IMG/VR virus record: IMGVR_UViG_3300036466_000273
Coordinates: 1 to 64,000 of that record
Source of the DNA: a virus
Strand: one strand, 5' to 3'
Length of the DNA: 64,000 bases
In this document: positions 52,237-62,600 of the stretch, piece by piece
How positions within the stretch are numbered: the stretch's first letter is position 1
How the letters are laid out: each line of letters begins with the position of its first letter
Made by a program: the position numbers and the translations under genes
The notes under the pieces: model-generated
The model's input: the letters and a program-made list of their open reading frames with translations, nothing else
What the model was told of the DNA's origin: nothing
The model's database searches: none

Positions 52237-54660
52237 TTACTCCGTATATGAGATTGTTACGTTGCCGGCTGGATTAATAGGTCTGTAGAACAAAATTGAA
52301 GGAGTTTGCAAATTCTTAACTCCCGACCTATCTGCCTCAATAGTAAATTTAAAATAGCCCGCAGTTGTATAACCAGATACCAGCGCTTCCGTGACCTCAT
52401 ATGAAGTACCTGTAGTCGTGCCAGAATCTACGGTTCCCAACAGTGTATCATTAGCATCATAAGCTTGTAAAGTATAGTTATATACTACTCCTGCTTCTAA
52501 ATCCGTAGAATCTTCATCCCATGTTAGGGGGCGCTCTATCTCAGTTAATCTATTTCTATGTGACCAAGTTACATTAATAGGCCAACTAAAAAATCCAGCT
52601 AGATCATCTAACATACCAGCTACTCTGAGATTAGCTGGGCGCAGAGGTTTATAATGCCTAGCAGAGGTTACTAAAGTCTGTTCTGGGGCATCTTCTGGCT
52701 CTAAAGTATCTGCAATAGCTATAGTACCTATTTTTAGGTACGCAGTACTTCCTACTGAGAAAGCTCTATTATACACACCCAACCCATTTTTCCCAAATAG
52801 TATTACTACAGTGTCTTTGGGATGATTTTTTGGGACAGTATCAAATAGTCCTCGTTCTACAACGATCGAAGAGCTTAATACTGACTTTAATAGTACTATC
52901 TCTGAGCCTCCTATCAAGGCATATGTGTCAGGTACAATACTATTGGGCTGATTTAACCAAGTTATATCCATATTAGAGGTAGACTTATAGACATCAAAAT
53001 TTAACTTACATCTAAAACTTTGAGAAGCATATACTGAATCAGAATAACTGCCTTGAGGATTTTTGAATACTGGATCTATTGAAATCGTATCCTGTGTAGA
53101 GGGGACTCCTGCACACATTACGTAACTTTGAGTGGGAGTAACACTATCAGAAACTGGTGTGCCTAATCTACTACCTATAATAAACTTAGGCATATCTTCT
53201 AGTATATGAACGCTACAAGGAGCGGCATCTTGAGAAGGAGGCTGAAATATTGCCTGCCCAGTCTGAGAATACACAGCAGAAGAGTTAGAAAATACATCTT
53301 CTATACACTCTAATCTCAGTTTGGAGTCGGATAAATCTCCATATTTAATAGAAACGACCCTAAGCACTATTTGATCAATACCATATCTAGGCCATGACAT
53401 TAATATTGGGTCTCCAATAGATACCCTCATGCCGTCTAGGTTAGTTTCTAAAGTGGCTGTTGCTAAGTTAGTAGATAAGGACTGTAAATCTCTGCTTAAT
53501 AATTTTTCAGCGGTATCCTTATGTGCTACAAGTGGGTATTCTAAGGTTTTAGAGATAGTGCGTCCAGCTTGTGCAACTAGTGCAATGTCAGAACGTGTTA
53601 AAGAAGACTTTTCTCCAGTGTCACTATCCCAGAATTTAATTGTAAGAGTGTTAGGAGACTCCTCATATGTATTACGCTTAAAAGATTTTACTTCAATTAT
53701 GTTATCTTCGTCAAAGACAGGTAGGTTGTCTATATCAAAGTCATCACGTATCAGTTTTAGTCTCAACTTACCGGTATGAATATCAGAAAATAGAAAGGCA
53801 TCTATATGATTAAGTAGATCTTTTATAAACTCTCCTATTTCTGCCTCTTGAGTCCACAGTGCACACATCCCAAAATTTTCAGAAGCTAATACTGAGTTTG
53901 CTGAATTAAAAGAAGCTACGTCTATATCATCTAATGTATACCCCAGCCCCCACTTTTCATTTAATATTATCTCTGCCAATAAGTTGGCTGGATTCATTGC
54001 TTGGATACCATTGGGGAGGGTTATTACAGGGTTATTAAGGCCAGACCTATAATATATATTTCTGCCCCAAGCATGCCAAGGTCTTATCATATCACTATCC
54101 CCTACCCAAACATGTTCTAGTACTAGGGAAGCGACTCCTCTAAATGCAGGAATTCCGCCAGACCATGTGGTTGGAAGTTTACTAGCTAGGTAAGCATTAG
54201 GCATTTGATTGGGGTTTCCATCATGGAATCTAAAAGTGCCCCCAATACCCCCGCCGGCATAAAAACCCCCAAAAAATGAGCTTCGCCACACATGTGCTGA
54301 AGTATCTGTGCCTATCCCATCCCCATAAGGGTCTCCCCAAAGAGCTCTACCATCTACCTCAATAGCTAGAAGTCTTTGCATATCATGACAGAGCGCTAAA
54401 TGCATCCCTAGATAGTAGTTATAACCAACTGTTTGGTCTTCTTTCTCTTTTTCATAAACTCGTAAGTCCCCATACCACACAACATTAGGAGAGGTTACCT
54501 TTTTAGTACCAAATAAAACAGGAATTTCTTTTCCAATTTCCGCCGTTGGTATATCTAATTGATCTAGCGATTTAGCAGCCATATGCACGCTAGCAGAAGG
54601 GGCTAGTATTAGAGTTGCTATGACTGCTATGATTACTACTATAAGTAAGCCTAGACCCAT
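52237..54660 (-). CDS. Tail hub / tail-tip protein (Phage-tail_3-like)
   Basis: An 807-residue protein with a hydrophobic N-terminus (LGLLIVVIIAVIATLILA), a central tail-hub type region (GKEIPVLFGTKKVTSP, GVASLVLEHVW, WGLGYTLDDID, EIGEFIKDLL, HTGKLRLKLIRDD) and C-terminal fibronectin-like modules (about 680-800). This matches the tail-tip hub proteins of siphoviruses and gene transfer agents that span the tail axis at its end. AGGAG upstream. Confidence 0.8.
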   Translation of the reverse strand: MGLGLLIVVIIAVIATLILAPSASVHMAAKSLDQLDIPTAEIGKEIPVLFGTKKVTSPNVVWYGDLRVYEKEKEDQTVGYNYYLGMHLALCHDMQRLLAIEVDGRALWGDPYGDGIGTDTSAHVWRSSFFGGFYAGGGIGGTFRFHDGNPNQMPNAYLASKLPTTWSGGIPAFRGVASLVLEHVWVGDSDMIRPWHAWGRNIYYRSGLNNPVITLPNGIQAMNPANLLAEIILNEKWGLGYTLDDIDVASFNSANSVLASENFGMCALWTQEAEIGEFIKDLLNHIDAFLFSDIHTGKLRLKLIRDDFDIDNLPVFDEDNIIEVKSFKRNTYEESPNTLTIKFWDSDTGEKSSLTRSDIALVAQAGRTISKTLEYPLVAHKDTAEKLLSRDLQSLSTNLATATLETNLDGMRVSIGDPILMSWPRYGIDQIVLRVVSIKYGDLSDSKLRLECIEDVFSNSSAVYSQTGQAIFQPPSQDAAPCSVHILEDMPKFIIGSRLGTPVSDSVTPTQSYVMCAGVPSTQDTISIDPVFKNPQGSYSDSVYASQSFRCKLNFDVYKSTSNMDITWLNQPNSIVPDTYALIGGSEIVLLKSVLSSSIVVERGLFDTVPKNHPKDTVVILFGKNGLGVYNRAFSVGSTAYLKIGTIAIADTLEPEDAPEQTLVTSARHYKPLRPANLRVAGMLDDLAGFFSWPINVTWSHRNRLTEIERPLTWDEDSTDLEAGVVYNYTLQAYDANDTLLGTVDSGTTTGTSYEVTEALVSGYTTAGYFKFTIEADRSGVKNLQTPSILFYRPINPAGNVTISYTE

Positions 54661-54663
54661 AAG

Positions 54664-55479
54664 TTATCTCCTAATTGATGAGAGGAAAGGGTTTTTATTC
54701 GGAACCCAGTTAAATGCTAAATAGTTAAGTATATTATTAAACCTGCCCGAGCATGTTTGAGGTGTTTTATCACACCCCGGATATAAAAATATTGTATCCC
54801 CAAAACTAACATCATACAAGGGTCTTGCTAGGTATAAAGTATTTCCTACATGGTTCGTTATAAACGAAGTTTTGTACTGCAATGGAATTTCTGCAATTCC
54901 CCCAGTAAAATATCCGTCAGTATAAGTATTTTGTACTTCAATATGAGTATTACTTATTACTGAAGCTATGATTTCTTCTTGCTCAAACTCTACTTTACTA
55001 ACTCCGCAACCTTGCCCATATACTAGGTGTTGGCAAACAAATTCATATCTAATACCTAAGCCTGACATAGAGATAGATGATAAAATAGGTTCACAATGGA
55101 TATCCGCTACAGTATTTTTAGGTTCTACAGATACAATTCTTCCTTTCCACATAACTAAAGCTTCCGAGATATTATTAGTTCTATGTAGCTTCTTTATAGT
55201 AAGGGTGGTGCGCATTTCAGGGGTAAAATGTAGTAATTCATTAACTAATGTGTTAGATATTGGAAGTGTAATAGTTATAGGTACCTTAAGTACATCATCA
55301 GTAGTATCAATCTTACTTCTGGAAATAGGCTCGGCTTCATAAAAATCATTACTCCCTACGGGGGTAAATCCTTCTCTAGCTGAAGTTATCTTATATCTCC
55401 ATAGGTCTGAGCGACTAAACTCATATAGTTCTACCGGTTCTCCACTATGTACACTATACTCATCAGATGCAAAGCTCAT
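54664..55479 (-). CDS. Tail-tip protein, BR0599 (DUF2163) family
   Basis: A 271-residue protein of the phage BR0599 family: cysteines in FVCQHLVYGQGCGV (about 150-163) and in YPGCDKTPQTCSGRFNNILNYLAF (about 235-258). The family is found in the tail tips of siphoviruses and gene transfer agents. The cysteines may bind a metal, as in lambda gpL (inference). Between the 622-residue protein and the hub, as expected for a baseplate module. Confidence 0.8.
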   Translation of the reverse strand: MSFASDEYSVHSGEPVELYEFSRSDLWRYKITSAREGFTPVGSNDFYEAEPISRSKIDTTDDVLKVPITITLPISNTLVNELLHFTPEMRTTLTIKKLHRTNNISEALVMWKGRIVSVEPKNTVADIHCEPILSSISMSGLGIRYEFVCQHLVYGQGCGVSKVEFEQEEIIASVISNTHIEVQNTYTDGYFTGGIAEIPLQYKTSFITNHVGNTLYLARPLYDVSFGDTIFLYPGCDKTPQTCSGRFNNILNYLAFNWVPNKNPFLSSIRR

Positions 55480-57347
55480 TATTCAGGTACCTCCATTATC
55501 TCTATTGAAACTTCCGCTACGTTACTATTCTCATATTTAAATTTTATTTTATCAGAGTTTAACCTTACAAAATCCAATACACAAACCATGTAGATGGTTT
55601 CTGGATTTGTATCTTTAGTTAAAGCAGTCTCTAAGAAAAGCTGTTCCTCAGTTTCTGAATTAATATCTATAGAAGTAACAGTATTAAACTGATAAGACCC
55701 GTCTTTATACCCAATAAGAATATGCGTAAGGCCTCCTTGTAACTTAGATACATCTATTGCTCTTATATTAAGAGAAGTTTCCCCTGAAATGTGATACCCA
55801 GTTACAATAAAATCCTTATTCCAAGTAGGTAAGAAGAAAGGTTTTTGTTTTCCTCTTAAGCTAAATAACCAAGATTTCCAATCCCAAATATCCTTCTTAT
55901 TAGTAAGAAGTTTTTGTAGAACTCTGGTCTTATAAGGGAAATCTTGTGCAGTATCGTAAACAATTCTACCTTGCTCATTATCTACCTTTGTATGGAATAT
56001 TTTTAATTTTTCATTCCAAGAAGAAGTAGTTGCTGTGCTGTCTAATAGGACTTGGTATCCCTTGTATACTGGGAAAGAGATCAGTCTTGGTCTATCATCC
56101 AAGTCTAAGGGAACGAACTCAACCTTAACTTCAGACCAGTCCCGCAAAGTACCACGAGAAGTTTTAATCCCTTCGGGTATATTAGCAGCTCTTACAGGAA
56201 ATAATAAAGCATTACTCCAAGATAGAGCAGTAGCAGGGAATATTGATATAGAAGTAGACGTAACCTCAGTAACTTGGTATGCCACCATCTTAGACTCATT
56301 TTCATATAAAGCTATATTAGAAGATTCTTTTATCCAAGTCCTATCTAAGTCCAGAGATACATTAATCGTCATATCTCCAGAACCAACATTTACAGTATGA
56401 AATTCGTTCCATACCGGGAAAGACCAAGTATTTATGCCCCAATTACGAATTTTATTACTAATATTCATTAATTGGTCTGCATGAACAGTGTGAGTAAACT
56501 CGATTATCTCCCTAGGCTTATCTCGCAGGGCAACCCGCTGCTCTCCTTTTCGAGTTTTCATTACATCTGTTTTCCACTCAAATTGTTCTGAAAATTTTCT
56601 ATTAGGTTGAAATTTCCATAATACTGAGCGACTACCAGAAAACCCTAATATAGAACTGGTGTCGTTATCATATACTAAAGTATATGATCCATTAATAGTA
56701 CTAGGGCCATCACTTGTTGCTACAAAAACAGGATTAATTGAGCGTAAGAATGGCAATACTTGAGGTATATTTACCCCATAGAACTGTGTACCTTCAGCTC
56801 CGTCAGCCTGAATCTCAACTACTGATACATCCTCAAAATAGGCGTTCCAAAGCTCTAAATCATAGGTAGCATCATTAATGATAGTGCCAAGAGAGATATT
56901 GGAAGGAATTAGATGAACTCTATAATAGAAATCATCCATAAAAGAAATAGCTTTTTCAGCATTGACCGTAGGATGGGCATACCCCCTATCCCACAGCTCA
57001 TCTTTTGAATAGGTTCCAGTGAGTACTTCCATACTAGGAACATAAATATCTGAGTAGTTATATTCCTTAGTTAGAGGTAAAAGATCACTATTTGAAAAAG
57101 TTTCAGGCGGTTGAACTGGGGAAATAGCTATATAGGCTATCCCATTATTATACCTAGTGTTTACTACAGCGGTAGCAGAACCGTAAGTAATTACCGTTTC
57201 TGATGATAGCTCTGTCTTATCAATGGTAGGGGTAGGGCTCCCTGAATTGAAGGCAAGTACTGTTTCTGTGGGTTCTTGTGTTATAGGGGTACGCAATACA
57301 GAGCCAAAACTTACCACAACAGGTCTAGCGGTTAAGGCGTCAGCCAT
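55479..57347 (-). CDS. Tail-tip structural protein (622 aa)
   Basis: A 622-residue beta-rich protein. It contains two related segments (FEWKTDVMKTRKGEQRVALRD at about 255 and a similar RVLQKLLTNKKDIWDWKSWL at about 490), which resemble the repeated phage tail domain found next to DUF2163 proteins. Likely forms part of the tip below the tail tube. One-base overlap with the next gene. Confidence 0.7.
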   Translation of the reverse strand: MADALTARPVVVSFGSVLRTPITQEPTETVLAFNSGSPTPTIDKTELSSETVITYGSATAVVNTRYNNGIAYIAISPVQPPETFSNSDLLPLTKEYNYSDIYVPSMEVLTGTYSKDELWDRGYAHPTVNAEKAISFMDDFYYRVHLIPSNISLGTIINDATYDLELWNAYFEDVSVVEIQADGAEGTQFYGVNIPQVLPFLRSINPVFVATSDGPSTINGSYTLVYDNDTSSILGFSGSRSVLWKFQPNRKFSEQFEWKTDVMKTRKGEQRVALRDKPREIIEFTHTVHADQLMNISNKIRNWGINTWSFPVWNEFHTVNVGSGDMTINVSLDLDRTWIKESSNIALYENESKMVAYQVTEVTSTSISIFPATALSWSNALLFPVRAANIPEGIKTSRGTLRDWSEVKVEFVPLDLDDRPRLISFPVYKGYQVLLDSTATTSSWNEKLKIFHTKVDNEQGRIVYDTAQDFPYKTRVLQKLLTNKKDIWDWKSWLFSLRGKQKPFFLPTWNKDFIVTGYHISGETSLNIRAIDVSKLQGGLTHILIGYKDGSYQFNTVTSIDINSETEEQLFLETALTKDTNPETIYMVCVLDFVRLNSDKIKFKYENSNVAEVSIEIMEVPE

Positions 57348-57356
57348 GTTGCCTCC

Positions 57357-57761
57357 TTACGTAACAATTATCGATAAGGCGCCTGGGCTAAAGATAGGAG
57401 CCGGGTCACCTGCCAATATCTCCTTAGAAACCGCCAGTGTGTCTAATATGAGTAGGTTTCCTAGATCATCATAGATGCCGTATCCTAGTACCGTGCCCCA
57501 ATCTTCCACAGGAGTGGGGAATATAATAGCAATATCATTAGTAGTGGTTCCGTCCCCACTGACAGGGGCACTCCAATAAGTAGCCCCAGGTCCTGCATCT
57601 GCTCTAGCGTAGCTAGGGGCGGAAGGCTCCGCACCCCCTACTCCGTCCTCGCCTGGCATGGTCAAAAATAACGCAACCTTTAAGGCTGTAGGTTGATGAA
57701 TAGTACCAGACCTAAATAAAAGTTCTATACATAAATTCTCTAAATAATTTGATGCACTCAT
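57357..57761 (-). CDS. Phage tail protein of the Gp80-like type
   Basis: A 134-residue protein. LKVALFLTMPGEDG, SYARADAGPGATYW, NDIAIIFPTPVEDWGTVLGYGIYD and GNLLILDTLA follow the pattern of a phage structural family often labelled Gp80-like. Found near the tail tip or capsid decoration genes. GGAGG upstream. Confidence 0.72.
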   Translation of the reverse strand: MSASNYLENLCIELLFRSGTIHQPTALKVALFLTMPGEDGVGGAEPSAPSYARADAGPGATYWSAPVSGDGTTTNDIAIIFPTPVEDWGTVLGYGIYDDLGNLLILDTLAVSKEILAGDPAPIFSPGALSIIVT

Positions 57762-58699
57762 TAGTCCTCCTTAAGGATTGCAACTCCATACGCTCTACTA
57801 TTATAAATTGGAATCATCATCCAATTATCAGAACCGTACGTAACTATATCTCTAGGACTTAGATTATCTATTCTAACTGCCCGTAAATTTGGAACATGAC
57901 CCCCATACTTCCAAGTACCCTCACTAGTCCTGAAGAATATATAGTATGGGAATAACATAGTAGTGCCGTTGAACCTGTTGGGGGTATTACTCAATAATTG
58001 ATGCATGATTGAGTAGCACCGAGTATAGTAGGAACTAGTATCAACGCGCTCCCAACATACCGAACTGGTTGCTGTTCCGCCCCAAGTATTATGTGGATAA
58101 GATCTAGATACTAGAGACCATCCTTCTGCGTTTGGGGTCTTCATATTCGACTCAAGCATCCGTACCCAGGCCCCATAAAAACCATTAGAGGAAGCGTATA
58201 GATTCGCATCAAATAAGGCTGAGTTATTATACCGATCTTGGGTATCGTATCTATCACTATCATAATAATCTGTGCAATGCCCAAAAGTAAACTCCCCGCC
58301 TATATAGTTAGCAGGCTTATAAAGTTTACCAAACCCCATAGTAACAAAATCAGTTTCAGTACGCTCCACTACTATATAAATATTATCATTGGTAGAATAG
58401 GAGAAGAAATGGTACCTATTTAAATTTTGATAATGGTGTGTTCTAGAACCGTATGGGCTAGTAGTAGAAAAATCTGAAGATAAAGATCCTATAATACGAA
58501 ATGCAAATGCGTTAGTGTAAGACGTAGTATTACTGGTGTAAGTATCTTCATTGTACATACGTACATAATACCCGTTCTTACCAATACGAAGCTCTTCCGA
58601 TTCATGGAGCAAAACAGTCCACCCATTTGCTTCAACAAAGGCTCTTAAACTATTAAAAAACCCGGGAATATCGCTTATATTATCTGTTTGGTATGCCAT
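57761..58699 (-). CDS. Tail-tip structural protein, paralogue A (312 aa)
   Basis: A 312-residue Tyr/Asn-rich beta protein: N-terminal helix (FFNSLRAFVEANGWTVLL), then IYIVVERT, GFGKLYKP, and C-terminal IPIYNSRAYGVAILKE. The next gene upstream in the operon has the same plan (helix, strand with RFxxx, GKxxPY, final strand), so the two are likely paralogous. Probably a virion protein of the tail tip; no function established. Confidence 0.65.
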   Translation of the reverse strand: MAYQTDNISDIPGFFNSLRAFVEANGWTVLLHESEELRIGKNGYYVRMYNEDTYTSNTTSYTNAFAFRIIGSLSSDFSTTSPYGSRTHHYQNLNRYHFFSYSTNDNIYIVVERTETDFVTMGFGKLYKPANYIGGEFTFGHCTDYYDSDRYDTQDRYNNSALFDANLYASSNGFYGAWVRMLESNMKTPNAEGWSLVSRSYPHNTWGGTATSSVCWERVDTSSYYTRCYSIMHQLLSNTPNRFNGTTMLFPYYIFFRTSEGTWKYGGHVPNLRAVRIDNLSPRDIVTYGSDNWMMIPIYNSRAYGVAILKED

Positions 58700-59616
58700 T
58701 ATTGTAACCTCACTGCCATAAAACTTCTTCCACCAGTATTTAAACCCTCTTGAGCTATTAAGTAATTTACTCCGTCAATCATAATAATTGACTCTGATAC
58801 TTGATTAAGCCCTGGGGGATAAAATACTCCATCTAATTCCCCAAATACTGCATTTTTATAGTAATCCCTACCAGATGAATCCCCATAGTCCCTAGAACAA
58901 AGCACATAAGGAAAAACATAAGATTCACCACTATCATAAGGCACAAGAAGTCCTAAAAATTCTTCACAAGAACTATCATACAAGGAGGCTTCTCTAGGGA
59001 AGCAGAAAAAATCGAAGTTAGAAGTATCTTCATTATCATACCCTAGCCAACTATTATCGGGGGTATACAACCAAGCATTATTTTCGGAAGTATTTCGATA
59101 AGTAAAACAGGTACCGGCAGTACTTGTATAAGATAATGGTGCATCATATTCTGCCCCTATAAGTAAAGGGAGAGGATACTGCGAAGGGGTGGCATATGGA
59201 TGAAATTTTCCTAAATAACACGAGCGCATCCCTGTGTTTACTTTTGCGAATACCATCACTCTTTGACCGTTAGCTACGAACCAATAAGGGGTATCATTAT
59301 TCCAGAAAGCAGTATATACATCATAGGGGGTGGTGCCAGGTGACTGGCCCCACCCATCAGTATCTCTCCAACCGGCAGAACCTCTAAATGCCCAACAGTA
59401 ATAATTACTAGATATATTTTGCAGAGTTCTAATCTGAATATAGATATTCTCAGTTCCTGTTAATCCAGGAGCTCTAAAATACCTAGTAGTCCCATCTTTC
59501 TTTAAAAGTTGCCATTGCTCCCCCGTACTTACTAGATCAACATTAGTGGTTAAAAATACCTCTAATCTATCCAACAAGTCTAGGTAGTCAGTGGCTATAC
59601 CGATTTCTACAGCCAT
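58699..59616 (-). CDS. Tail-tip structural protein, paralogue B (305 aa)
   Basis: A 305-residue Tyr/Trp-rich beta protein: N-terminal helix (DLLDRLEVFLTTNVDLV), IYIQIRTLQ, MVFAKVNTGMRSCYLGKFHPY, VFPYVLCSRDYG and a closing SFMAVRLQ. Same plan as the 312-residue protein. One-base overlaps with both neighbours. Likely a tail-tip component. Confidence 0.65.
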   Translation of the reverse strand: MAVEIGIATDYLDLLDRLEVFLTTNVDLVSTGEQWQLLKKDGTTRYFRAPGLTGTENIYIQIRTLQNISSNYYCWAFRGSAGWRDTDGWGQSPGTTPYDVYTAFWNNDTPYWFVANGQRVMVFAKVNTGMRSCYLGKFHPYATPSQYPLPLLIGAEYDAPLSYTSTAGTCFTYRNTSENNAWLYTPDNSWLGYDNEDTSNFDFFCFPREASLYDSSCEEFLGLLVPYDSGESYVFPYVLCSRDYGDSSGRDYYKNAVFGELDGVFYPPGLNQVSESIIMIDGVNYLIAQEGLNTGGRSFMAVRLQ

Positions 59617-62600
59617 TAAATTGCTCCTTTGTTTCTGCGAACTATGTTAACAATAGCATTTTCACCATCCGCAGTAGAAATATAATCAGATACGATGCTA
59701 GGGTCTAAAACATTAATAATATTAGGTGAGCCACTGGTAGGTTCTTTTTTAGTACTTTCCTTATTCTCAGGGTACTCACTAATATTTTTAATATTAGTAT
59801 TAGTTACATTTTGAGTAGTTGAGCTACCCCTTATTAGTCCCCCAACGGCGTATTTTTGTTCTGATACCGATAACTGACGATTATTTAATTTATTCATAAA
59901 GTCACTGCCATAATAATCTACAGTGTCTCGACTCATCATGTACTCCCCAGGGGTAGCTGCAATCGTGACATTGTCAGCTTTGCGACCTCTTTTCAAGCCT
60001 TGAATCTCACCACCCTCAGCGTATGCAGGTTGCTGTTGTTTGATAGCTGCTACTTGAGCCATACCTGAAGCAATAGCCGCTGCTGCAGCTGCAGCACCCA
60101 ACGCAGGCCCAACATAAGGAATACTAGCCATAGATGAGAAAGCTTTGGTTGCACTGTTATATGTACTAACAGTCGCTTCTACAATAGCAAAGGCTTTATA
60201 AGCTTCCCAAGCCTTTCGGTTTTCAATTAATCCGGCATCCATTATACTTTTAATTGAAGCTGCCATACTACCAGCGAAGGAACCAACAGCTGAAGTTCTA
60301 GCGTTAAATAAGGCTTCAGATTGTTCCGCATAAAGCCTTTCACGCTCTAGAGCTTGTTCCTGTTGAACCATTTCCATTTCAGCCCTAGATGCCCCATACT
60401 CTTCTAGTAGTTGGAGTTGTCTAGCATGTTGTTCTTTCATTGCGATAATCTGAGGCTGCTCATCAACAGATTTAAATAGTGCTTGTCCCTGGAATAAGGT
60501 ATCCTCATCAGGAGCTGACCCTTTAATAGTTGCTCTCATTTCTTCAGGGTCTCTAATACCTTGGCGAGTAGTCTCTATTTTAGACATAGCAGATTCATAC
60601 TCTGGGGTACCAGGTTTTAAGTTTTCTTTCACTTTCTTTGCAATACTATCAAGTTCCTTAGTTTTCTTAATAGAATCAACAATAGCTGAAGTGAGGTCAT
60701 TAGAAGCCCCAATACTATCAAGCGAAGAGGAAAGAGCAGTAGATATTGACGAATCAAGGCCATCTAAACTATCTGTAATCTTAGTTACAGTATCCTCATA
60801 CTCGCCAACTAGTTTTCTTTCTTCTATTTCTAAGTTATTAATAGCAGTTTTAGTTTGTAAATCAAGCGCCCTAGTTTGGGCTTCTCTAGCACTCTCTAAA
60901 GTATCTAAATATGAGGTATCTAAGGTGCCGTTAGCTTCAATATTTAATAACTTAAATTTATGAGCGAGTAAGTCATACTCTGCATCAATCATACCCTTTT
61001 TAATCTTAGCTTCTTGGGTAATTGTAGCAATACGCTCTTCTTTTATCTCCCTAAAAACATCTAACTCTTGATAAACAGCCAGTCCTGTACCGCCTGCATC
61101 AATAGTAGCTGCACTTAATCGATACTCTAGTAGTGCATTTAGGCGTTCTCTCGTTGCAGAAGCTAATTTGTCTTCTGCCCCTAATTGAAGCTGTCTAATA
61201 TTTAATAAAGCTTTTTCTTTTGCAAGAAGTTTATCACTATTATCACTTAGTTTTCTACTTATTTCGCTTCTTTCAGCTACAAGCTCTTTTATTTTTCTTG
61301 CAGTATCTTCCGAAGCTTCCTCTAGTCTCAAAATCTTTAATTTACTGTCAACCAGAGAACGTTGTTCTAAGAGCATTTTATCCTGTATTGAAAAATATTC
61401 CCCAATACTTGAAACATCATACTCCATAGACTTTTTTAAATCTTTTAACTGGTTTTTATAAATCTTTACTTGATAGCCAGATTCTGCAGTTGCTTCTGAA
61501 GTACTTTTCCATAATGCTAATAAAGCGGAAAGCCCTTCATACATATCGCCATTCTCAGATAGCTCTTTTGCAGCAGATTTTAAATTATCACTAAGTTTAG
61601 AAACTAGAGCTCTTTCATGCTCTTCACTAACGTCTTTAAAGCTATTTACGATTGACTCTAAGTTTGAAATAGTTTCTTGGAAAGGGGCTTTATCAATGTC
61701 TAATGCAGATTCTATAGAATACCCATAGTTCTCTGCAGACTCAGCTAAACTATCAAGGTTACCTTTAGCTGCTACTAAATCTCTGTTTAAAGCGAGTGCA
61801 TACTCTACTAATAATTTTTTATTTTCATCTGAAATTAGTGGGTCTTCTAGGGCTTCAGAAATACTGCGTAAAGCTGTAATATCACCTTTTAAAGCCGTAG
61901 CTAAAGCACTACTAGAAGATTCCACGCTAATGATTGCGGAATCTATAACTTTCCTGATAGCAGTAATAGCAGAAGTACTATACGCTTCTAAATTTTTTGT
62001 CTCTTTACGAATTTCTGCCAGTTGTTGCGCGTATAGAAAAGCCCAGTTAGACCCAAATAGTTTAGTATGTTTATTAATTATATCTTGTGCATCATCTCCA
62101 CCCTTTTTCAAGATTTCAATTTCCTGGGTAGTTAAATGTTCTGCATATTTAAGTAACTTCTCTCTCTGCTCTACTGTAGCTTCTAAGTCTTGTTCCCGTT
62201 CGGCTTCTACTATTTTAGAGATTCCAGAAGTAATTTGATTTAAAATACCCACCTGAGTATTTAAGGTAGCAATATATCTATCTACAGAACCTTCGGCTAA
62301 GGTGTTAAGCTTGTCCTGAAGTTGGCTTGCTGCCTCATCGATATCTTTAAAGCTATCGACTATTTCTGAGGCGGTTTTAGTTAGTTTATCTGGTTTTGTT
62401 AACCACTTAAAAGCACTATAAAGAGCAGAACCTGCTGAAATTGCCAAACCAATGAGAGGCATCGCAGACAGCAAGGCGGTGCCAAAAGCTTTCACGCTTA
62501 CAGTCGCGGCGTACCACACAATTTTTACTCTACCCATAATTCCAATTGAAAGATTTTGTGCTGCAGCATTCGCATATATTCTTGCAGTATTAGCATCTAT

